The notes: a model not told the origin generated them from the sequence alone. 64,000 nucleotides of DNA from Burkholderiales bacterium UBA2463 (GCA_002342295.1 DDPR01000014.1:84459-148458); one strand, 5' to 3'. Counted from the stretch's first letter, positions 51,023 to 60,562 are shown. A program made the numbers and translations.

Positions 51023-52980
51023 CACACATCCACCTCCGCCTCATGACCCTTTTCCTCGAGCCAGGCCCTGCGAGAGGAGGCCTCTCCACGCCCCATGAGA
51101 AGGTTAAATCGCTCCGTGGTGGCCACCGCGTCGAAGGCACCAAGGGTCACGGGCATGAGCCTGCGGGTATCTGGGTTGAGGGTGGTCTCCCAGAGCTGCT
51201 CGGCACTCATCTCCCCAAGCCCCTTAAAGCGCGAGATGCTCCAGCCGCCCTCCTTCAAGCCCTCCTGACGAAGCTTATCGAGCACATGAACGAGTTCTCC
51301 CTCATCGAGGGCGTAGATTTTCCGCGCCGGCTTCTTGGCGCGAGCCTCCACATCGATTCGGTAGAGCGGTGGGCGGGCCACATACACATGCCCCGCGGCA
51401 ATGAGTTGTGGGAAGTGCTTAAAAAAGAGTGTGAGCAAAAGAACCTGGATGTGCGAGCCATCGACGTCGGCGTCCGACAGGATGCAGACCTTGCCATAGC
51501 GCAGGCCTGAGAGGTCGGGCGCATCGAGAGCACCATGCGGATCGATGCCCAGGGCAACCGAAATGTCGTGCACCTCGGCATTGGCAAAAAGCCGGTCGCG
51601 TTCGGCCTCCCAGGTGTTGAGCACCTTGCCTCGCAGGGGCAGGATGGCCTGGAACTCTTTGTCTCGGCCCATTTTGGCCGAGCCGCCCGCGGAGTCGCCC
51701 TCCACAAGAAAGAGTTCGTTTCGCTGCAGATCTGTGGACTCGCAGTCGGTCAGTTTTCCGGGCAGCACAGCCACGCCCGACCCCTTCTTCTTCTCGACCT
51801 TCTGGGCTGAGCGCTGCCGAGATTGCGCAGCCTTGATGGCAAGGTCTGCAATCTTCTTTCCGGCATCCACATCGCGGTGCAGCCAGAGCTCAAGTGGGCC
51901 CTTCACGGCCGAGGCAATCAGGCGCAGGGCATCTCGGCTGGTGAGCTTCTCCTTGGTCTGCCCCTGAAACTGGGGATCAAGCACCTTGGCCGAGAGCACA
52001 AAACTCGCGCGAGAGAAGACATCTTCGGGCAAGAGCTTCACACCCTTGGGCAGCAGGCTGTGCTGATCCACAAAGCCCTTAACGGCCTGAAAGAGACCCT
52101 CGCGCAATCCAGCCTCATGGGTCCCGCCCGCCGTGGTGGGAATGAGATTCACGAAGGATTCGCGCGCCGGAGCGCCCTCAAGTGTGAAGGCCACCACCCA
52201 CTGGCCGCCCTCGCCCTCGGCGAAGGTGTCGTCGCCGGGGCCCACAGCGCCCTCATGGGCCCACATCGGCACCACCAGCTCTGACTCGGCAAGCAGCTCT
52301 CTCAAATAGGCCTCAAGGCCGCCGTCGTAACGCCATGAAACAGTCTGTTCGGTTTTTTCGTGCAAGAGGGAGGTGGTGACGCCAGGCAGGAGCACCGCGC
52401 GAGCCTTCAGGCTCCTTGCCAGCTCAGCCTGAGGAATTGACTTGTCATCGAAGTATTTGGCATTGGGCCAGACCTGAACGCGCGTGCCGGTGCGACCCTT
52501 TGCAGGACCCTTCTTGGCCAGGGGCGCAATCACCTCCCCTTCTGCAAAGACAATCTGCCACTCCGCCTCATCCCGCCAGACCGTCACCTCCAGTCGGAGA
52601 GAGAGCGCATTGGTGACTGACACACCAACCCCGTGCAGGCCCCCCGAGAAGGCATAAGCACCCCCCTTGCCTTTGTCGAACTTTCCGCCCGCATGCAGCC
52701 GGGTGTAGACGATCTCCACAACTGGAACCCGCTCCTCGGGATGCGGGCCCACGGGTATTCCCCGACCATCATCGGTGACGCTGACGCTGCCGTCAGCATG
52801 AGCGACCACCGCGATATGTTTCGCAAACCCCGCCAAGGCCTCATCTGCAGCGTTGTCGATGACCTCTTGCACGATGTGAAGGGGGTTCTCAGTCCGGGTG
52901 TACATGCCAGGGCGCTGCTTGACTGGCTCGAGCCCCTTGAGCACACGGATAGAGGCTTCGTCGTAGCGGTTCTTACTCAC
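51022..52980 (-). CDS. parE: DNA topoisomerase IV subunit B
   Basis: This 652-residue protein has the ATPase domain with EVIDNAADEALAG and DDGRGIPVG, and the TOPRIM part with VEGDSAGGSAKMGRD and DADVDGSHIQ. The start is GTG 52980. The 139-nt upstream region holds two sequences one base away from the DnaA box (53003-53011 and 53017-53025). The parE-parC order with a one-base overlap is normal. Confidence 0.95.
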   Translation of the reverse strand: MSKNRYDEASIRVLKGLEPVKQRPGMYTRTENPLHIVQEVIDNAADEALAGFAKHIAVVAHADGSVSVTDDGRGIPVGPHPEERVPVVEIVYTRLHAGGKFDKGKGGAYAFSGGLHGVGVSVTNALSLRLEVTVWRDEAEWQIVFAEGEVIAPLAKKGPAKGRTGTRVQVWPNAKYFDDKSIPQAELARSLKARAVLLPGVTTSLLHEKTEQTVSWRYDGGLEAYLRELLAESELVVPMWAHEGAVGPGDDTFAEGEGGQWVVAFTLEGAPARESFVNLIPTTAGGTHEAGLREGLFQAVKGFVDQHSLLPKGVKLLPEDVFSRASFVLSAKVLDPQFQGQTKEKLTSRDALRLIASAVKGPLELWLHRDVDAGKKIADLAIKAAQSRQRSAQKVEKKKGSGVAVLPGKLTDCESTDLQRNELFLVEGDSAGGSAKMGRDKEFQAILPLRGKVLNTWEAERDRLFANAEVHDISVALGIDPHGALDAPDLSGLRYGKVCILSDADVDGSHIQVLLLTLFFKHFPQLIAAGHVYVARPPLYRIDVEARAKKPARKIYALDEGELVHVLDKLRQEGLKEGGWSISRFKGLGEMSAEQLWETTLNPDTRRLMPVTLGAFDAVATTERFNLLMGRGEASSRRAWLEEKGHEAEVDV

Positions 52981-53119
52981 TGAACAAGACTCTTAAAAAA
53001 AGTTATCCCCAAGGGGTGTGGAAAAGAGGGGGTCAATAGAGAAAATGGGTTGATTTGATCGGCTTTGGACTAGGGTGATCAGGTTTTGACCACCCCCCTC
53101 TACTCAACTTGACAGCCCT

Positions 53120-53644
53120 CTAAAGCCGACTCTCGGACACCAAAATTCCATCGGCATCGGCCACACAAAACTCCCCAGGTCGCACCGTGACCCCAGCCAT
53201 ATCGATGACGACATCCCTCTGCCCATGGCCTAGACGCTGGCTTCTGCGGGGATGGGTTGAAATGGCCCAGACGCCGACCTGAGCGTCTATGAGCTCGGAC
53301 ACATCGCGCACACAGCCGTACACCACGACACCCGCCCATCCATTTTTCTCAGCAAGCGCGGCCAGGTTGCCGCCCACCAGAGCGCAGCGGTCACTCCCGC
53401 CGCCATCGACCATCAGCACCCGCCCCTCACCCGGTGTCTCCAGAGTGGCGCGAATCATCACGTTGTCCTCGAAACACTTGAGCGTCGTGATTGGGCCTGA
53501 GATTGACTCCGCACCCCCGTAGTTCTGAAAGACCGGAGGCAGCACCCGAAGACGACCCGAGAGAAGGTCGTCCTCGTGCGCATCGCAGAGGTCTGTGCTG
53601 GTCTTATGGGGGGATTTGGCGGATGGTCGTGGGCTGGATTTCAT
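53120..53644 (-). CDS. rraA: RraA family protein (RNase E inhibitor / aldolase family)
   Basis: This 174-residue protein has GGGSDRCALVGGNLAALAEKNGWAGVVVYGCVRD, the conserved core with the Gly-rich loop and Arg-Asp pair. Family members either bind RNase E and inhibit mRNA decay or act as 4-hydroxy-4-methyl-2-oxoglutarate aldolase; the residues present do not separate these roles. ATG 53644 is chosen with a basic leader of about 17 residues. It follows the response regulator gene by 31 nt, so it may be part of that operon. Confidence 0.88.
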   Translation of the reverse strand: MKSSPRPSAKSPHKTSTDLCDAHEDDLLSGRLRVLPPVFQNYGGAESISGPITTLKCFEDNVMIRATLETPGEGRVLMVDGGGSDRCALVGGNLAALAEKNGWAGVVVYGCVRDVSELIDAQVGVWAISTHPRRSQRLGHGQRDVVIDMAGVTVRPGEFCVADADGILVSESRL

Positions 53645-53675
53645 GCACGGGAGTATGCACGAGCCGGGTGTCGCG

Positions 53676-54053
53676 CTAGATGGAGAGCGTTTTTCGCATT
53701 GCGAAAGCAAGCTGGTCTAGGGTTACGGGCTTGCGAAGCACCTCGCGCACAGACAGGCGCTCGTAGGCCCTCATCTCGGCGGCCTCCACGCGGGAGGAGC
53801 AGACGATGATGTCAGTGGCGGCCGGCACGCGGCCCCCCAAGTAGGCAAGCATGGAGAGCCCGGTGACCCCGTTGAGCTCGTGATCGAGCACGACAAGATC
53901 GAAGGTTCGGCTGCGCATGAGGGTGATGGCCTCGTTCACCGAAGGCGTGGCCACATAGTTCACACCGAGCATCTTGCAGGCCGACACCATGAACTCTCGG
54001 GCGATTCGATCATCGTCCACCAAGAGACAGGTGCACTCACCGGCCTGCCTCAA
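53676..54053 (-). CDS. Single-domain response regulator (REC only)
   Basis: About 125 residues with one receiver domain: LLVDDDR (acidic pair), the phosphoacceptor in DLVVLDHELNG, and the Lys in VLRKPVT. There is no output domain. The likely TTG start overlaps the histidine kinase stop (TTGA). A stand-alone receiver next to a hybrid kinase with its own receiver and Hpt domain suggests a CheY- or Spo0F-like shuttle. The partner is unknown. Confidence 0.82.
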   Translation of the reverse strand: MRQAGECTCLLVDDDRIAREFMVSACKMLGVNYVATPSVNEAITLMRSRTFDLVVLDHELNGVTGLSMLAYLGGRVPAATDIIVCSSRVEAAEMRAYERLSVREVLRKPVTLDQLAFAMRKTLSI

Positions 54054-56230
54054 GGCTGCACCCGCGTCTGCAGTGAGATCTCGATCGCCGCCAGAGCCCG
54101 CACAAGCGCACTCACAAGGTTTTGACGCTCCTCTGGTGCGAGGCCTGCTCGAAGCGACTCCTCTTGGGCCTTGCACCAGTTCGAGAAGGCGAGGTAGCCC
54201 AGCAGGCCCAGCCCTCCTCCGACTCGGTGCACCATCTCCAGCAGCAGAGGGCAGGCCCCAGGGGCCCTGAGTGCGCGAAGGTCCTCACGAACGCCCTCGA
54301 GTGCGGCATCCAAAACGGCCGGGGCGGAGTCGAGCTGGGCAAAATTCTCTTGCCAATAGGTCTCATCAAGCGCCGACAGGTCTGGCGCCTGCGTGTTGGC
54401 GCTGGGAAAGAGTCTTGCAAAGAGCTCCTCGACCTGGGCACGTCGGAAGGGCTTGGCCAGATAGTCACTCATACCGGCGGCAAGAAAGGTCTCGCGGTCT
54501 CCGGGCATGGCATTGGCTGTGAGCGCGACAATCGGGACGTGCTCGCCCCACGAGCTGCGTTGCCGAATGAGTCTGGTGGCCTGAATGCCAGACAGCTCTG
54601 GCATTTGAATGTCCATGATGATGAGGTCAAAGCCCTCCTCGGAGGCGAGATCCACTGCACTCTGCCCATTGCTGGCGTGAACGACCTCGTGTCCCATCTG
54701 CTCGAGCAAAGCGCGGGCAACCACCGCATTGGTGGGGTGATCCTCGGCCAGAAGAATTCTTAGACGGACCGGTGCACCCTGGCGGCAAGCGGCTAAGGCC
54801 GGCTCGGGCTCATCTATCGGGGCGCCCTGTGGGGCAAAGCGTGCGGGCAGGTAGACCACAAAACAGCTCCCCACATTCGGCTCGCTTGAGACCGAGAGCC
54901 CGCCGCCCATGGCCTGGATGAGCCGGTGGCTGATGCTCAGGCCAAGCCCTGTGCCGCCAAATCGACGAGTAATGGAGTCATCAGCCTGCGCGTATGCGTC
55001 ACTGAGCCTCTCGAGCTCTCGGGCAGACATGCCAATTCCCGAATCGCAGACTCGAATTTTGAGAAATTGGTGACCCTCATGCTCTGCGGGCATGCTCAGC
55101 GTTCGATGCCCCTGATAGGGTCGACAACCCAGGATGGGTCGCTCAGCCTCTGCCAGACACCCTGGGTGCGAGACGAGCGAGACACTCACGCGTACCTCAC
55201 CCTGCCGCGTGAACTTCACCGCATTGCCAATCAGGTTGTGCAGCACCTGGCGAATGCGTGTGGGATCTCCCAGAACGGGCTGTTGCAAGAGGCTCACCTG
55301 CTGAGCAATCCGCACATTCTTGTGGTCACAACGAATCACGTGAAGGCCGCAGACCTCGTCGACGATGGCCTCCATGTCCAAGGGACACTCCTCGAGGGCC
55401 ATCTTCCCCGCCTCTAGTTTGGAGAAGTCCAAAACGTCATTGAGCACACCCAGCAGTCCCTCGGTCGAGGCCAAGATGGTCCTCACCATGTCTCTTTGTT
55501 GATCTGCGAGGGGTGTAGCCAACAAGAGTTCAGCCATGCCAATCACACCGTTCATGGGGGTGCGGATCTCGTGGCTCATATTGGCGAGGAAGTGACCCTT
55601 CGCGGCAGCAAGTCGCTCGGTCTCGGTGGCCAGCTGAAGGGCCCGGTCCTTCTCTGCCCTGAGCGCCTCTTGGAGGAGTTCCTTGTTGCGACTCTCCTGC
55701 TCGAGCCTTTGCAGAGTCTTGCGAAGCATGAACTCATCAATCACGAGCTGGGCGATGTCCTGGAGCATACGAAGCTCCTGCGCGCTTAGGCTTCGCGGAC
55801 GAGAATCTAGGGCGCAGAGAGCGCCAAGGCTCAGGCCGTCCTCCGCAATGAGAGGAGCACCCGCGTAAAAGCGCACACCGCCCGAGGGCTTGACCGACGG
55901 GTTGTCCCAGAACCTCGGGTCGCGCATGGCGTCCTCCACCACAAAGACCTCGTCGCAGCAGATGGCGTGCGAGCAGAAGGCGTGGTCACGAGGCGCCTCC
56001 TCAATATCGATGCCCGAGGTGGCCAAAAACCACTGCCGCTCATGCGAGATGAGGGTAATGGCCGCCATGGGAACCCCCAGCAGTCTCGCGGTGAGATCGG
56101 CCAGCCGGGCATAGGTCTGGGAGCGCGGCATGTCAACAATGCCAAAGGAATCGAGCATGGCCTGTCGCTCGGACTCACGCGCAGGGCGTGGCGACAATGA
56201 CGAGGTGGGAAACGGCTGAGGTGCGCGCAT
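54050..56230 (-). CDS. Hybrid sensor histidine kinase (GAF-HisKA-HATPase-REC-Hpt)
   Basis: 726 residues, soluble. GAF domain (about 30-165), coiled coil (170-210), HisKA with His220 in NMSHEIRTPMNG, HATPase with NAVKFT, DSGIGM and GTGLGLSIS, receiver (about 490-605) with DLIIMDIQMPE and a KPF Lys, and a C-terminal Hpt with VHRVGGGLGLLG. The phosphate should pass His-Asp-His to a separate regulator, most simply the adjacent REC protein. GAF input suggests a small cytoplasmic ligand or redox signal; the GAF region has several Cys (86, 91, 92). The gene is first in a likely operon with the regulator and rraA. Confidence 0.92.
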   Translation of the reverse strand: MRAPQPFPTSSLSPRPARESERQAMLDSFGIVDMPRSQTYARLADLTARLLGVPMAAITLISHERQWFLATSGIDIEEAPRDHAFCSHAICCDEVFVVEDAMRDPRFWDNPSVKPSGGVRFYAGAPLIAEDGLSLGALCALDSRPRSLSAQELRMLQDIAQLVIDEFMLRKTLQRLEQESRNKELLQEALRAEKDRALQLATETERLAAAKGHFLANMSHEIRTPMNGVIGMAELLLATPLADQQRDMVRTILASTEGLLGVLNDVLDFSKLEAGKMALEECPLDMEAIVDEVCGLHVIRCDHKNVRIAQQVSLLQQPVLGDPTRIRQVLHNLIGNAVKFTRQGEVRVSVSLVSHPGCLAEAERPILGCRPYQGHRTLSMPAEHEGHQFLKIRVCDSGIGMSARELERLSDAYAQADDSITRRFGGTGLGLSISHRLIQAMGGGLSVSSEPNVGSCFVVYLPARFAPQGAPIDEPEPALAACRQGAPVRLRILLAEDHPTNAVVARALLEQMGHEVVHASNGQSAVDLASEEGFDLIIMDIQMPELSGIQATRLIRQRSSWGEHVPIVALTANAMPGDRETFLAAGMSDYLAKPFRRAQVEELFARLFPSANTQAPDLSALDETYWQENFAQLDSAPAVLDAALEGVREDLRALRAPGACPLLLEMVHRVGGGLGLLGYLAFSNWCKAQEESLRAGLAPEERQNLVSALVRALAAIEISLQTRVQP

Positions 56231-56369
56231 CGACGAACTCCACGAACAGAGATAGCGTGAAGACTCGCAATCAAATGCTTCGCTGAGAAGTCGAGATTTT
56301 TTACACCCAGAGAATTTCGGACAAGAGTCGTCTTAGACGAATCCGAACAACCTCGGGCGCCAAGCGCCT

Positions 56370-57593
56370 CTATTCCACCCGAAGTGCCTCCACAGGTCGA
56401 AGTCCCGCGGCCTTCTTCGCTGGATACCAGCCGAAAAACACGCCAATCGCAGCCGAGAAACCAAAGGCCAAAAGCGCAGAGGAGACAGAGAGCTCCACCA
56501 GCAGGCCTGTGGTGGCAGAAATGAGCCACGCACCGAACACGCCAAGAGCCAGTCCCACCGCGCCACCCAACAGGCAGATGACCAAGGCCTCAATCAGGAA
56601 CTGCCGAAGAATGTCTGCGGACCGCGCTCCGATGGCCATCCGAATGCCAATCTCTCGGGTGCGCTCGGTCACGCTCACCAGCATGATGTTCATGATGCCA
56701 ATGCCCCCAACCACCAGAGAGACGGCCGCAATGGCCCCCAGCAGAATCGACATCGCTCGTGCGGCAAGCGCTGCGGTCTGGGCAAGCGCAGTGAGATTGC
56801 GAATAGAAAAATCATTCTCTTGGCCCGCGCCCAGACGATGCCGGGCCCTGAGCACAGAGGTGATATCGGCCTCTGCCTCACTCATGGCCGCAGCCGAAGC
56901 GGCCTGTACCAGGGCCATCGAGACGCTGTCAGGAAAGCTTGATCGAATGAGCTGCTGACGGGCAGTCGAGAGGGGAATGAAGACCGCGTCATCCTGGTCG
57001 CGGCCATCGAGGCTCTGGCCTTTGGGCGTTAACACCCCCATCACCGTGAAGGGGAGGTTTCGAATACGCATGGTCTTCCCAATCGGGCTTTCATCAGGAA
57101 AGAGCTGCTTTGCAACGGTCTCGCCAATCAGGGCCACTCGGGCGTTGGAGCGCAGATCCGCAGCGGTGATGGGTTCACCCTCGCTCAGATCCCAGGCGCG
57201 AATCAGGAAGTAGTCGGGCGTGACGCCTGTGACGGTGGCCGCCCAGTTGGCGTTGCCATAGGCAAGCTGAAAGCTTCGAAAAACAATGGGTGCGGTCCTG
57301 CGAACACTTGGCAGAGACTCGAGCGCCGTGGCATCCGCGGCCGTCAGAGTCTGTGCGCCACCCGCCCCGAGCCGGACCCCACTGGAAGTCTGGGCACCGG
57401 GAAAAATCACCAGAAGATTGCTGCCCATCGAGCTGATGCTCTGATTGACCTGGGCCTGCGTGCCTCGACCCACCGCCAACATGACCACCACGGCACAGAC
57501 GCCAATGACAACGCCCAACATCGTGAGGGCTGTGCGCAACCGGTTTACAGAGAGCGACCGCAAGGCCTCCTGCAGGACCAGGACAGTCTTCAT
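56370..57593 (-). CDS. ABC exporter permease, MacB/FtsX type
   Basis: This 407-residue protein has a membrane helix at 18-40, a large periplasmic MacB core domain (about 45-250) and three C-terminal helices, with the VTERTREIGIRMAIGARS loop that couples to the ATPase. It lacks the fused ATPase of E. coli MacB; the ATPase is a separate gene overlapping by 4 bp. With the adaptor upstream it should form a tripartite pump for peptides, lipoprotein-like or antibiotic substrates. No outer-membrane factor gene is nearby. Confidence 0.9.
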   Translation of the reverse strand: MKTVLVLQEALRSLSVNRLRTALTMLGVVIGVCAVVVMLAVGRGTQAQVNQSISSMGSNLLVIFPGAQTSSGVRLGAGGAQTLTAADATALESLPSVRRTAPIVFRSFQLAYGNANWAATVTGVTPDYFLIRAWDLSEGEPITAADLRSNARVALIGETVAKQLFPDESPIGKTMRIRNLPFTVMGVLTPKGQSLDGRDQDDAVFIPLSTARQQLIRSSFPDSVSMALVQAASAAAMSEAEADITSVLRARHRLGAGQENDFSIRNLTALAQTAALAARAMSILLGAIAAVSLVVGGIGIMNIMLVSVTERTREIGIRMAIGARSADILRQFLIEALVICLLGGAVGLALGVFGAWLISATTGLLVELSVSSALLAFGFSAAIGVFFGWYPAKKAAGLRPVEALRVE

Positions 57594-58300
57594 GCCAGCC
57601 CCTCCAGCACCGAACCATCGAAGACGATGCGGCCGTCTTTGAGCCGAACGAGTCTCTTTCCGTATCGGGCAATGTCGGGCTCGTGGGTCACCAGAATAAT
57701 CGTGATGCCCCGCTCTCGATTGAGCTTTTGAATGAGTGCCATTACATCGGCAGAGGTGGCGGTATCGAGGTTTCCGGTGGGCTCATCGGCCAGCAGAACT
57801 GCGGGGTTCATCACCAATGCGCGGGCAATCGCCACGCGCTGCTGCTGCCCCCCGGAGAGTTGGTTGGGAAGCCTCTGCTCAAGGCCATCGAGTGCGACCC
57901 CTGCAAGCCGCTGATGCGCCTCAGCCAGTGCCGCCTGACGGGGCAGACCCGAATAAAGAAGCGGGAGCGCAACGTTATCAATCACGCGCATGCGCTTAAG
58001 AAGATTAAAGCCCTGAAACACAAATCCCAGTCGGCGATTACGGATGCTGGAGAGCGCATCGGAAGACAGTGTCGACACGTCCTGCCCCTCGAGGGCGTAG
58101 CGGCCTGATGAGGGGATATCCAGGCAGCCCAGAATATTCATGAGCGTGGTCTTTCCCGAGCCCGACTGGCCCATGAGACAGACAAACTCGCCTCGCTCGA
58201 TGCGCAGGCCAATGCCATGAAGAACCTGAACAGGGGGTGCGCCGGGCGTCTCGTACTGCTTCGTTACACCATTGAGTTCGATCAACGGTGGCAGAGCCAT
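57590..58300 (-). CDS. ABC exporter ATP-binding protein, MacB/LolD type
   Basis: This 236-residue ATPase has Walker A GQSGSGKTT (40-48), signature LSGGQQQRVAIARAL, Walker B VLLADEPTGNLD and switch VTHEPDIA. It belongs to the group of mechanotransmission ABC systems (MacB, LolD, FtsE). It overlaps the permease gene by 4 bp and follows the adaptor gene by 3 nt. Confidence 0.94.
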   Translation of the reverse strand: MALPPLIELNGVTKQYETPGAPPVQVLHGIGLRIERGEFVCLMGQSGSGKTTLMNILGCLDIPSSGRYALEGQDVSTLSSDALSSIRNRRLGFVFQGFNLLKRMRVIDNVALPLLYSGLPRQAALAEAHQRLAGVALDGLEQRLPNQLSGGQQQRVAIARALVMNPAVLLADEPTGNLDTATSADVMALIQKLNRERGITIILVTHEPDIARYGKRLVRLKDGRIVFDGSVLEGLA

Positions 58301-58303
58301 GGC

Positions 58304-59518
58304 CTAGAAGAGCCTCATGCGAAAGCCGCTGTTAGCCGCGGGAGCGGTCGCAGGAGGCGCGCGAACAATTACCTCGTCCCCCACGGCAAGCCCCTCGAGG
58401 ACCTCGGTAAACCGCCCATCACTAATGCCCACCTTAATCTCACGAGCCACGGGCTCTTGCTGCTTGCCCACTAAATAGACGCGGGTTGGCGCATTCGCGC
58501 CTCGGCCCCTGCCTCGGGCGCCGTCCTGGGCGCCTGCGGGAGCGGCCGGTGCGGGCTCGCTTCGCTCCGATTCGGGCGGCTTAAACCGCAGCGCAGCCGA
58601 GGGAACTCGAACCACGCCGTCCTTCTGATTGGTCACGATAGACACCTGCGCGGTCATGCCGGGCAGAAGCGTATTGTCCTCGTTGTCGACGTCAATGACC
58701 ACGTTATAGGTGACCACGTTTTGCTGATTGAGCGGGTTGAGTCGGGTCATGCGCACCTTGCCCACGAAATCACGCTCACGGAAGGCATCGACCCGAAACT
58801 TAACCTCCTGCCCCGGCCGAATAGAGCCCACGTCGGCCTCCGAGACCGAGGTGTCGATCTGCATATTGCGTAAATCGCGCGCAATCTGAAAAAGGGTTGG
58901 GGTCTGAAAACTCGCAGCGACGGTCTGCCCCACATCAACGCCCCGCATGATGACGATGCCATCGATCGGTGAGCGAATCTTGCTGTACCCCAGATTGGTC
59001 TTGTCTCGCGCAAGCTGCGCCTCGACCTGCGCCACCTGGGCTCGAGCCGTCTCAAGGTCTCGACGCAGTCCATCGAGCGCGCCGTCCGAGACGAAGCCTC
59101 TTGCCCGAAGATTCTCGTTTCGCTTAAGTGCCAACTGCGCGTTCTCGAGCGTTGCCCGCGCCGAACTCAGATTGGCCTCGCTCTGACGAATCTGAGACTC
59201 AAGAAGCGATGGGTCTAACTCTGCCAAGAGCTGCCCAGCCTTCACGCGTTGACTAAAGTCCGTGTGAAGGCGAATGACCGTCCCCGAGATCTGGGTGCCA
59301 ACATTCACCAGAATGACCGGATTGAGCGTGCCGTTGGCTGACACCCGCTGAACGATGGAGCCTTGATCAACTTTTGCCGTCACCCACTGGGTCTCGTCTG
59401 CTGAGCGAAGCCCAAAGACAGCCAGAGCAAGTGCCACGGCCAGGGCGGCCGCAAGAAGCCAGAGGCGTCGATGCTGAATGCGCCCAAGCCAAGCGCGAGC
59501 AGATTGAAGCGCGGGCAC
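58304..59518 (-). CDS. Periplasmic adaptor (membrane fusion) protein, MacA type
   Basis: This 404-residue protein has an N-terminal membrane anchor (about 18-37), a barrel-sandwich half with VNVGTQISGTVI, a long α-hairpin (95-170), the returning half with RSPIDGIVIMRGVDVGQTV, and a β-barrel. A Pro/Ala/Arg-rich insert near 330-350 (with GARGRGRGANAPT) is unusual. The GTG start comes one base after the peroxiredoxin stop. It links the inner-membrane ABC pump to an outer-membrane channel such as TolC. Confidence 0.92.
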   Translation of the reverse strand: MPALQSARAWLGRIQHRRLWLLAAALAVALALAVFGLRSADETQWVTAKVDQGSIVQRVSANGTLNPVILVNVGTQISGTVIRLHTDFSQRVKAGQLLAELDPSLLESQIRQSEANLSSARATLENAQLALKRNENLRARGFVSDGALDGLRRDLETARAQVAQVEAQLARDKTNLGYSKIRSPIDGIVIMRGVDVGQTVAASFQTPTLFQIARDLRNMQIDTSVSEADVGSIRPGQEVKFRVDAFRERDFVGKVRMTRLNPLNQQNVVTYNVVIDVDNEDNTLLPGMTAQVSIVTNQKDGVVRVPSAALRFKPPESERSEPAPAAPAGAQDGARGRGRGANAPTRVYLVGKQQEPVAREIKVGISDGRFTEVLEGLAVGDEVIVRAPPATAPAANSGFRMRLF

Positions 59519-59519
59519 G

Positions 59520-59975
59520 TCAGAGGGCCTGGGCGGCCCGCAGAACTTCGTGTGCGTGGCCGGGGACCTTCACGCCCCTCCAGACTTTTTGGAGCATGCC
59601 CTTGGCATCGAAGAGGAAGGTGCTGCGCTCAATACCCTGGACCATCTTGCCGTACATGTTTTTGGCCTTGATCACAGCGAATGCTTGGCAGAGGGCCTCT
59701 TCAACATCGGCCACGAGCGTCAGGGAGAGGTGGTGCTTGGCCACAAAACGAGCGTGCGACGAGAGCGAGTCACGCGACACGCCAATCACCTGGCATCCGG
59801 CGGCGAGAAACTCGCCATGAAGCTGTGTGAAGTCGATGCCCTCCACAGTGCACCCTGGCGTGTCGTCTTTCGGGTAGAAATACACCACGAGGGCATGGCC
59901 TCGATATTCGGAGAGCGAGATCTCACCGAGGGTTGTCTGAACCCGCAGGTCCGGAAGGGCTTCGCCAATGTTCAT
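59520..59975 (-). CDS. bcp: Peroxiredoxin, Bcp/PrxQ type
   Basis: This 151-residue thiol peroxidase has the peroxidatic Cys42 in DDTPGCTVEG. In most α-helix-2 PrxQ proteins a resolving Cys follows five residues later; here that position is Ile47, so the enzyme is 1-Cys or uses Cys61 or a later Cys. It reduces H2O2 and organic peroxides. It is followed immediately by the MacAB-like genes, with which it probably shares a transcript, and is divergent from the next gene with 26 nt between. Confidence 0.93.
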   Translation of the reverse strand: MNIGEALPDLRVQTTLGEISLSEYRGHALVVYFYPKDDTPGCTVEGIDFTQLHGEFLAAGCQVIGVSRDSLSSHARFVAKHHLSLTLVADVEEALCQAFAVIKAKNMYGKMVQGIERSTFLFDAKGMLQKVWRGVKVPGHAHEVLRAAQAL

Positions 59976-60001
59976 GCCTTCAAGTTTAATATGGGAATGC
60001 G

Positions 60002-60562
60002 ATGAACCGACTGGCTCTCTTACTCTGTCTAGGCCTTCTGATCCCTGGGGTGGCCCTTGCCGAGCGCTACTCCACAGAGGAGATGCGTCGGCCTCAGGAG
60101 CGCGTCACCCCCCAAGAGGCGTCCTCTCGCTGCTACGGACTCGAGACCGAGCTCGCTGTGGCTCTCCGAGCCCGCGACTTCCAGTCGCATCGGCGCATCG
60201 CACTCTGGGGTATCGCCTACTGCCAGCCACTGGTTCCCCGGGATTCCTATCTCGATTTTTACGGTGCGGCAGCCTCATCCTCTAACAGCCTAGGAAACCC
60301 CCAAGAGGCCCTGCGACTCAGCGAGCAATGCATTGCTCGCGCCTACAACTCACCTGACTGCCATGTCGAGCGCGCACTCGCCCTGAGGGCCCTGCGGCGA
60401 ACGGCAGAATCTGAGAACGCTCGTCGTATCGCACTGGGGATGCTCAATGACGCCATCGCAGGAACGAGCCGACCACAAGAGCCCCAAGGCCTCGATGCCG
60501 CGCGTCAAAGAGAGCGACTCGAACGTTACCGTCAACAGCAAGAGCGCCTTGGCGGTTACTAG
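60002..60562 (+). CDS. Predicted periplasmic protein, TPR-like helices
   Basis: This 186-residue protein has a clear signal peptide (1-20, ending ALA). The mature part contains three or four helix pairs with a tetratricopeptide-like spacing (NPQEALRLSEQCIARAYNSPDCHVERALALRAL) and a Gln/Arg-rich C-terminus. Four cysteines in the mature protein could form disulphides. I recognise no named family. GGGA lies 5 nt before the ATG. It is 10 nt upstream of modA and probably cotranscribed, but a link to molybdate is not shown. Confidence 0.7.
   Translation: MNRLALLLCLGLLIPGVALAERYSTEEMRRPQERVTPQEASSRCYGLETELAVALRARDFQSHRRIALWGIAYCQPLVPRDSYLDFYGAAASSSNSLGNPQEALRLSEQCIARAYNSPDCHVERALALRALRRTAESENARRIALGMLNDAIAGTSRPQEPQGLDAARQRERLERYRQQQERLGGY

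Noticed and set aside
49769..51046. Plus-strand frame of 425 codons opposite parC
   Set aside because: Shadow frame created by GC-rich codon bias; parC on the other strand has full catalytic motifs.
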